Shown one piece after another: positions 62,301-64,000 of a stretch of DNA of 64,000 bases. A program made the translations under genes and the position numbers. The stretch covers positions 8,846,741-8,910,740 of the forward strand of contig CM049318.1 of NCBI GenBank assembly GCA_026874595.1, read 5' to 3'. Positions within the stretch are counted from its first letter, which is position 1; every line of letters begins with the position of its first letter. The notes beneath the pieces were generated by a model. The model was not told where the DNA came from, ran no database searches, and saw only the letters and a list, made by a program, of their open reading frames with translations. The DNA comes from Sipunculus nudus (Eukaryota; Annelida; Sipuncula; Golfingiida; Sipunculidae).

Positions 62301-63837
62301 ACTTTGACTTTGATTTCAAATTCACATGTCTATTCATGACTTGGAAACAAAGGTCACGGTCACTTTAAAATAGACTTGCTGATAACCTGGAATATACTGC
62401 ACTGTAAATATAATTTTGTTATCACTTTATTATTCTCTCTTTTGGGTTTTTAAATTAGTGTTTTAGTTCATGAATGATAATATATGTAAATGCATAGTAT
62501 TTGACAGTATATATGTACATGCATGCAGATATATATGTATATTCTGCCCCTCTGATAGACCATATCTCAACAATTTCACTTATGTTACTTAACCTACAAA
62601 GACACTAGTTCATTTTAATGTGACCCAGTTTTCAAAGTCACCACAGGCATCTCCACCCAGCCCTTCATCTACAGGATAAAAAAAAACACTGACTCTATTC
62701 ATATTTAGTACTTAGATATAGCTTGGGTATGTACAGGGATATTTGCAGGGATATTTAATTGATTTCCAAGCAAGGTCACCATAGGCAACTTGTCATATTT
62801 GATAACTGCTATATAAATATCAGGGGGAAATTGTGTGTATGACAGGTGCTGCAGATAGGGTAAGGTATACTTACCAGAGGGTTCCAAGCAATCCTTGAAA
62901 TCAGAGAAACTGGGAAAATTGGTTTCCCTTTTTCAAGTCAGGGAATTTTATTGTCACATATGAGATTGTACTGTTATGTTTCATCTCAGTATATCCATTT
63001 GGTGATAAGCTGTGTTGGCTGTTTATTGGGAAAATGGGGCGTAAGCATTTTGTGCCCATACACTAGTGTACTCGCATACAATACATAATTTGTTACAAGT
63101 GTCTTATTTTCATCATGTTCTCTGCAGGTGCTGTTCACTGCATCAGCATTGGATATATGTCAGACTGGAAGTAAAAAAAAATGTTTATCCTGCAATTTTA
63201 AAAATTGTTCATGGCTGCTACTTTGAAATATTTGTAAATTCCAGATTTAGGCCATATCCACACTAACAAATAATCTGGATCGCGAATCGGTTTACTCTGT
63301 CCGCACTAGGATACTAATCCACATCAGTTTGGTTTACTGTAGTCTGCTTGGAAGGTGGTCTACAATAGTCTGGTTCACTTTAGTTCAGTTTACAGTAAAC
63401 TGGTTCCTAGTTCATACAGGCAAAGCCACTTCTAGTCTGAGTTTCAGCAAAAAAGCCTTGACGGCTACCTTTGATGCTACCCCAGCATGTGTTGCACAAG
63501 GGCATACCCCTTTGCAGGTCTGAATCGAATTACGGAACAAGTGCATACAGCAAACTCACAATGTGTTGAATAAACCGTTTTAGGCTTTTGTATAATTAAG
63601 TACAGTGTGGACACAAAGTGGATTACTTTGAGACTAAAGTAAACCAGTTTAGTTTAAACCAGTTTAGATGCAAACCAAGTGCATATACAGCCTTAATTTA
63701 ATGCTGGGGTCCCTTTAATAGCTTGACATGTACATCTTGCTCAGAGTCCTTGTTTTCAGACCATTATATTTTCTTGTTTTTCAGGAATGAGAAGCGTGAA
63801 CTGAACGATATCAAGTTTGACTTTACAAGGGGAGCAG
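29267..63837 (+). CDS. OXSR1: SPAK/OSR1-type STE20 kinase (14 coding exons traced, 3' end outside window)
   Basis: Ser/Thr kinase activated by WNK kinases that phosphorylates SLC12 cation-chloride cotransporters in ion and volume homeostasis (family knowledge). Seen: 430 residues in 14 exons with consistent phase. Gly-rich loop GAGATAVV (27-34), ATP-binding Lys49 in CAIKRI, HRDIKAGN (147-154), DFG (167-169), activation loop [13 protein letters not shown] with the WNK-target Thr188, and the lobe motif [17 protein letters not shown]. The PF1 segment [20 protein letters not shown] (322-341) contains the second regulatory serine site. A short Pro-rich linker leads to [20 protein letters not shown], the start of the CCT/PF2 docking domain that binds RFxV/I motifs. 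Vertebrate OXSR1 and STK39 are paralogues of the single invertebrate gene (frayed), so the symbol stands for that ancestor. The ATG sits in a good context (agcaacATGG). The rest of the CCT domain lies beyond 64000. Confidence 0.95.
29346..31419 (+). other. OXSR1 intron 1
   Basis: 2.1 kb, AT-rich; no element or gene recognised. Confidence 0.8.
31420..31532 (+). CDS. OXSR1: OXSR1 exon 2 (ATP-binding loop and Lys)
   Basis: Residues 27-64. [20 protein letters not shown] then [10 protein letters not shown], with catalytic Lys49. Acceptor actcaccag, donor CTG|gtaagt. Confidence 0.97.
32071..32179 (+). CDS. OXSR1: OXSR1 exon 3
   Basis: Residues 65-100. [20 protein letters not shown] is the alpha-C helix region, with Glu66 as the likely salt-bridge residue. 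Retaining the following intron would stay open for about 260 bases before a stop. Confidence 0.97.
32917..33058 (+). CDS. OXSR1: OXSR1 exon 4
   Basis: Residues 101-147 plus two bases. [12 protein letters not shown], then [20 protein letters not shown] and the H of HRD. Acceptor ccctgcag. Confidence 0.97.
33550..33605 (+). CDS. OXSR1: OXSR1 exon 5 (catalytic loop)
   Basis: Residues 148-166. [19 protein letters not shown] contains catalytic Asp149 and Asn154. 56 bp. Confidence 0.97.
34066..34175 (+). CDS. OXSR1: OXSR1 exon 6 (DFG and activation loop)
   Basis: Residues 167-203. [20 protein letters not shown] then [17 protein letters not shown]. Thr188 is the WNK-phosphorylated T-loop residue by homology. 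Confidence 0.97.
34467..36452 (+). mobile_element. Family G element, copy 1
   Basis: OXSR1 intron 6. 5' terminus TTTTTAGCTCAGCTGACT with partner AGTCATCTGAGCTA. A Y-rich CCGTCTGTCTGTCCG leader. 3' terminus GCTGAGCGCCGTGACCCATG, then GGTCCCTTGTTT. The interior is diverged and AT-rich, with no clear array. Confidence 0.7.
36715..36930 (+). mobile_element. Second SINE-like element
   Basis: GGTGACCTGGGTTCAATCTC holds a good B-box-like GGTTCAATCTC. TTGGCGGTTTTTCTCCAGGC and CCCTCCAGTTTCCTC resemble conserved SINE body sequence of marine invertebrates (from memory). Unrelated to the other two SINEs. Confidence 0.5.
36931..38913 (+). other. OXSR1 end of intron 6 and intron 7 (around exon 7)
   Basis: AT-rich; nothing recognised outside exon 7. 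Confidence 0.75.
37827..37928 (+). CDS. OXSR1: OXSR1 exon 7
   Basis: Residues 204-237. [20 protein letters not shown] then [14 protein letters not shown]. Phase 0 to 0, 102 bp. Confidence 0.97.
38914..39096 (+). CDS. OXSR1: OXSR1 exon 8 (kinase domain end)
   Basis: Residues 238-298. [16 protein letters not shown], then [20 protein letters not shown], the conserved R of subdomain XI, ending FFKKAK. Phase 0 to 0. Confidence 0.97.
39551..42157 (+). repeat. 33-bp minisatellite, about 79 units
   Basis: OXSR1 intron 8. Unit ACAGATGACTGGATTACTAG + GTGTCCTGTATGT. Unit starts at 39551 and 42125 are exactly 78 x 33 apart, so there is no net length change over 2.6 kb. Long plus-strand open frames ([11 protein letters not shown] repeated) arise because 33 is a multiple of 3; four or more substitutions make stops. 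A 627-bp (19-unit) higher-order repeat is visible (40479 and 41106). Confidence 0.95.
42312..42796 (-). mobile_element. Family B element, short copy
   Basis: In OXSR1 intron 8. Begins TTTTATGCCCCCGCCGC with its hairpin and ends GTCGTTCCGACACATCTTGT. It holds only about two ~180-bp units. Same termini as the copy at 20239-21555, inverted relative to it. Confidence 0.75.
42892..42951 (+). CDS. OXSR1: OXSR1 exon 9
   Basis: Residues 299-318, [20 protein letters not shown], the less conserved link between the kinase domain and PF1. 60 bp, phase 0 to 0. Confidence 0.9.
43368..43430. repeat. G-run and (TG)n microsatellite
   Basis: A ten-G run followed within 40 bases by about ten TG units, OXSR1 intron 9. 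Confidence 0.85.
43881..44314. mobile_element. MITE with TA target duplication
   Basis: Starts CTGTGGTTGCC and ends GCCAACCACAG, flanked by TA on both sides. The termini continue as an imperfect inverted repeat through CGCGAGG and TTTCGCGAT. 434 bp, non-coding; Tc1/mariner-like by the TA target. Confidence 0.7.
44315..49247 (+). other. OXSR1 intron 9, unannotated middle part
   Basis: About 4.9 kb, AT-rich, with the microsatellites at 45839. No coding exon, RNA gene or defined mobile element recognised. Confidence 0.7.
45839..45892. repeat. (CT)n and (AT)n microsatellites
   Basis: TACTCTCTCTCTCTCTG followed by ATATATATATATATAT, OXSR1 intron 9. Confidence 0.85.
49248..52345 (+). mobile_element. 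Family G element, copy 2, with ~337-bp tandem array
   Basis: OXSR1 intron 9. CTCAGCTGACTG (49255) and CAGTCAGCTGAG (52308) are perfect 12-bp subterminal inverted repeats. TGACCCATGGGTCA is a perfect palindrome next to the 3' end CTTGTTT. GAGACCTTTAA boundaries at 49645, 49983, 50320, 50658, 50995 and 51328 give a 333-338-bp period. Contains a truncated family A fragment. Confidence 0.8.
51655..51915 (+). mobile_element. Truncated family A fragment nested in a family G element
   Basis: Begins TTGTATCCGCCAAAACAGAG, passes through a GGTGGCGCCACCT unit and stops inside the unit, at the ATAAGCAAAACTGGTG segment. The matching CTAG end is missing. A short local duplication of TCTCAATGGAAACCTGAAAT follows. 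Confidence 0.7.
52437..52559 (+). CDS. OXSR1: OXSR1 exon 10 (PF1 segment)
   Basis: Residues 319-359. [20 protein letters not shown] followed by [14 protein letters not shown]. The serine pair 325-326 corresponds to the conserved WNK-site region. The acceptor lies only about 90 bp after a large repeat element (49248-52345). Confidence 0.97.
52868..53715 (+). mobile_element. Diverged family A-like repeat, left part
   Basis: GGCCACGTTCGTTTCTAAAG and the AACTGGTGCCTAACAGAGAT segment match the family A copy at 57450-57560. About three ~287-bp units follow (TCATATCTCA at 53334 and 53622). Interrupted at 53716 by a family L element, and it resumes near 54751. Confidence 0.6.
53716..54750 (+). mobile_element. 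Family L element with ~300-bp tandem units
   Basis: Starts TTTTTAGCCCTCAGCCCTTA with a hairpin (TAGCCC...GGGCTA) and a GTCCGTCCGTCCGTCC leader. It ends GGCTGAGGGC, a GTCAGC/GCTGAC hairpin, then TATTCTAG. GCCCTCAGCC and GGCTGAGGGC are perfect subterminal inverted repeats. Internal units start near 53803, 54104 and 54403. Non-coding. Confidence 0.75.
54751..54965 (+). mobile_element. Diverged family A-like repeat, right part
   Basis: Resumes with TAGAATACATTGATGCAC, which also occurs intact at 53446, so the reading of the interrupted ~287-bp unit continues across the family L insertion. Confidence 0.55.
55310..58746 (+). mobile_element. Family G element, copy 3, with ~337-bp array and nested family A element
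   Basis: OXSR1 intron 10. Same termini as copy 2. The leader is an expanded GTCC/GTCT tract (55362-55424). Several ~337-bp units follow, each with ACAGGG/GGCACAAATCGTAA and CTCTGTTACCCATAT. Interrupted at 57399-58562 by family A. Ends TGACCCATGGGTCACTTGTT. Confidence 0.8.
57399..58562 (+). mobile_element. Family A element nested in a family G element
   Basis: Starts GTATCCGCCAAAACGAAG with an immediate hairpin partner and ends CCCGTATTCTAG. It has subterminal inverted repeats and about three internal ~280-bp units recognisable by GGTGGCGCCACCT. The interrupted host sequence can be read straight across in the sister element at 52140-52190. Confidence 0.8.
58994..59041 (+). CDS. OXSR1: OXSR1 exon 11 (linker)
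   Basis: Residues 360-375, [16 protein letters not shown]. 48 bp, phase 0 to 0. Weakly conserved, so the call rests on splice borders (tgttttag, GAG|gtaaggt) and reading frame. An internal AAG|gtatca is a weaker alternative donor. Confidence 0.78.
59178..59616 (+). mobile_element. Short hairpin-ended repeat (family M)
   Basis: OXSR1 intron 11. TTATACGCCTGTCTATGAGG through ACGTATTATGGTAT at one end, and a stem ACGAGCA...TGCTCGT at the other. Repeats of this style are widespread in molluscs (from memory, unverified). Non-coding. Confidence 0.5.
60120..61013 (+). mobile_element. Family G element, copy 4 (old, diverged)
   Basis: OXSR1 intron 11. TTTTAGCTCAGCTAATAATA and GAACCATAGTGA match the 5' end with substitutions. 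GATGAGCATCATGACCCTTT then GGTCATTTT matches the 3' end with a decayed palindrome. Ends 18 bases before exon 12. Confidence 0.6.
61032..61094 (+). CDS. OXSR1: OXSR1 exon 12 (Pro-rich linker)
   Basis: Residues 376-396, [20 protein letters not shown] and P. 63 bp, phase 0 to 0. The polypyrimidine tract of its acceptor abuts the end of a diverged repeat copy (60120-61013). Confidence 0.8.
61488..62013 (+). mobile_element. Family G element, copy 5 (short, diverged)
   Basis: OXSR1 intron 12. Starts ATTTTAGCTAAGCTGACTTA and GTCAGCTAAGCTATAGTGAT; ends CAGCTTAGTGTCATGGCCCA, TGGGTCACTTCTT. About 0.5 kb with no internal array. Confidence 0.65.
62210..62259 (+). CDS. OXSR1: OXSR1 exon 13 (start of CCT/PF2)
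   Basis: Residues 397-412 plus two bases. [16 protein letters not shown] contains the conserved ISLVLRLR-like first strand of the CCT docking domain. Confidence 0.94.
62260..63248 (+). other. OXSR1 intron 13, first part
   Basis: AT-rich; nothing recognised before the MITE-like element at 63249. Confidence 0.7.
63249..63692. mobile_element. MITE-like element with imperfect terminal inverted repeats
   Basis: AGGCCATATCCACACT at one end and GTGCATATACAGCCT at the other are imperfect inverted partners, flanked by TTA on both sides. The interior repeats CAGTTTA/TAAACTGG-like motifs in both orientations. Confidence 0.45.
63785..63837 (+). CDS. OXSR1: OXSR1 exon 14 (CCT/PF2 continued)
   Basis: Residues 413-430. 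[18 protein letters not shown] matches the vertebrate RNSKKELNDIRFEFTPGR. The donor GCAG|gtcagt splits the next codon after G, which fits the conserved Asp that follows. Confidence 0.95.
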
Positions 63838-64000
63838 GTCAGTCAAATTTACCACAGTGTTTTGACCAGGGACATATAAAAAATAAATTGTTCTACTGAC
63901 TCTCTGACCAGCAATGTGGAGGGGAAGAGTGAATTTTATCCTTTTTATCACAATTTTCAGATCAAGATAATGTGTAATTTCATTGCCAACTTGCTGGAAG

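Overview
This is 64 kb of intron-rich animal nuclear DNA. It holds the head-to-head 5' parts of two conserved protein-coding genes, and neither gene is complete in the window. The introns carry dense non-coding repeats: hairpin-ended elements with internal tandem arrays and CCGTCCGTC-type leaders, and tRNA-derived SINEs. They resemble repeats I associate with molluscan genomes, so a marine mollusc (bivalve-like) is my best guess. That is inference from repeat style and protein divergence, not a species call.

Left half (minus strand, 28794 to 1): an orthologue of ubiquitin-specific protease 40 (USP40). I traced 26 complete coding exons plus a 27th that runs to or past the window edge, about 966 residues. 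All exons join with consistent phase and GT/AG borders. The Cys box, two CxxC zinc-ribbon knuckles and the His box are intact. Introns hold a 3.7-kb array of ~280-bp repeats (5380-9076), a terminal-inverted-repeat element (10353-11366), a SINE with an 18-bp target duplication (12468-12789), a 19-bp minisatellite (14414-14770), a ~180-bp array (20239-21555), a fourfold 99-bp amplification of the end of exon 6 (21931-22305), and a SINE lying near a hammerhead-ribozyme-like motif (24329-24369).

Centre (28795-29266): a compact shared upstream region between the two divergent start codons, probably a bidirectional promoter.

Right half (plus strand, 29267 to beyond 64000): the orthologue of the SPAK/OSR1 (STK39/OXSR1, fly frayed) STE20-family kinase. 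Fourteen coding exons give about 430 residues: the whole kinase domain, the PF1 segment, a short proline-rich linker and the start of the C-terminal CCT/PF2 domain. Its introns hold five same-orientation copies of one hairpin-ended family (34467-62013), a 79-unit 33-bp minisatellite (39551-42157), several MITE-like elements and nested insertions.

The two proteins have no known joint pathway. One edits ubiquitin and the other relays WNK signals to cation-chloride cotransporters. Their link here is the shared upstream region. I found no previously undescribed multi-gene system. The most interesting material is the repeat biology: several unrelated-sequence families share one architecture, one insertion has a matching empty site in the same window, an exon-tail amplification copies a splice donor three times, and a fossil ribozyme-like motif is present.
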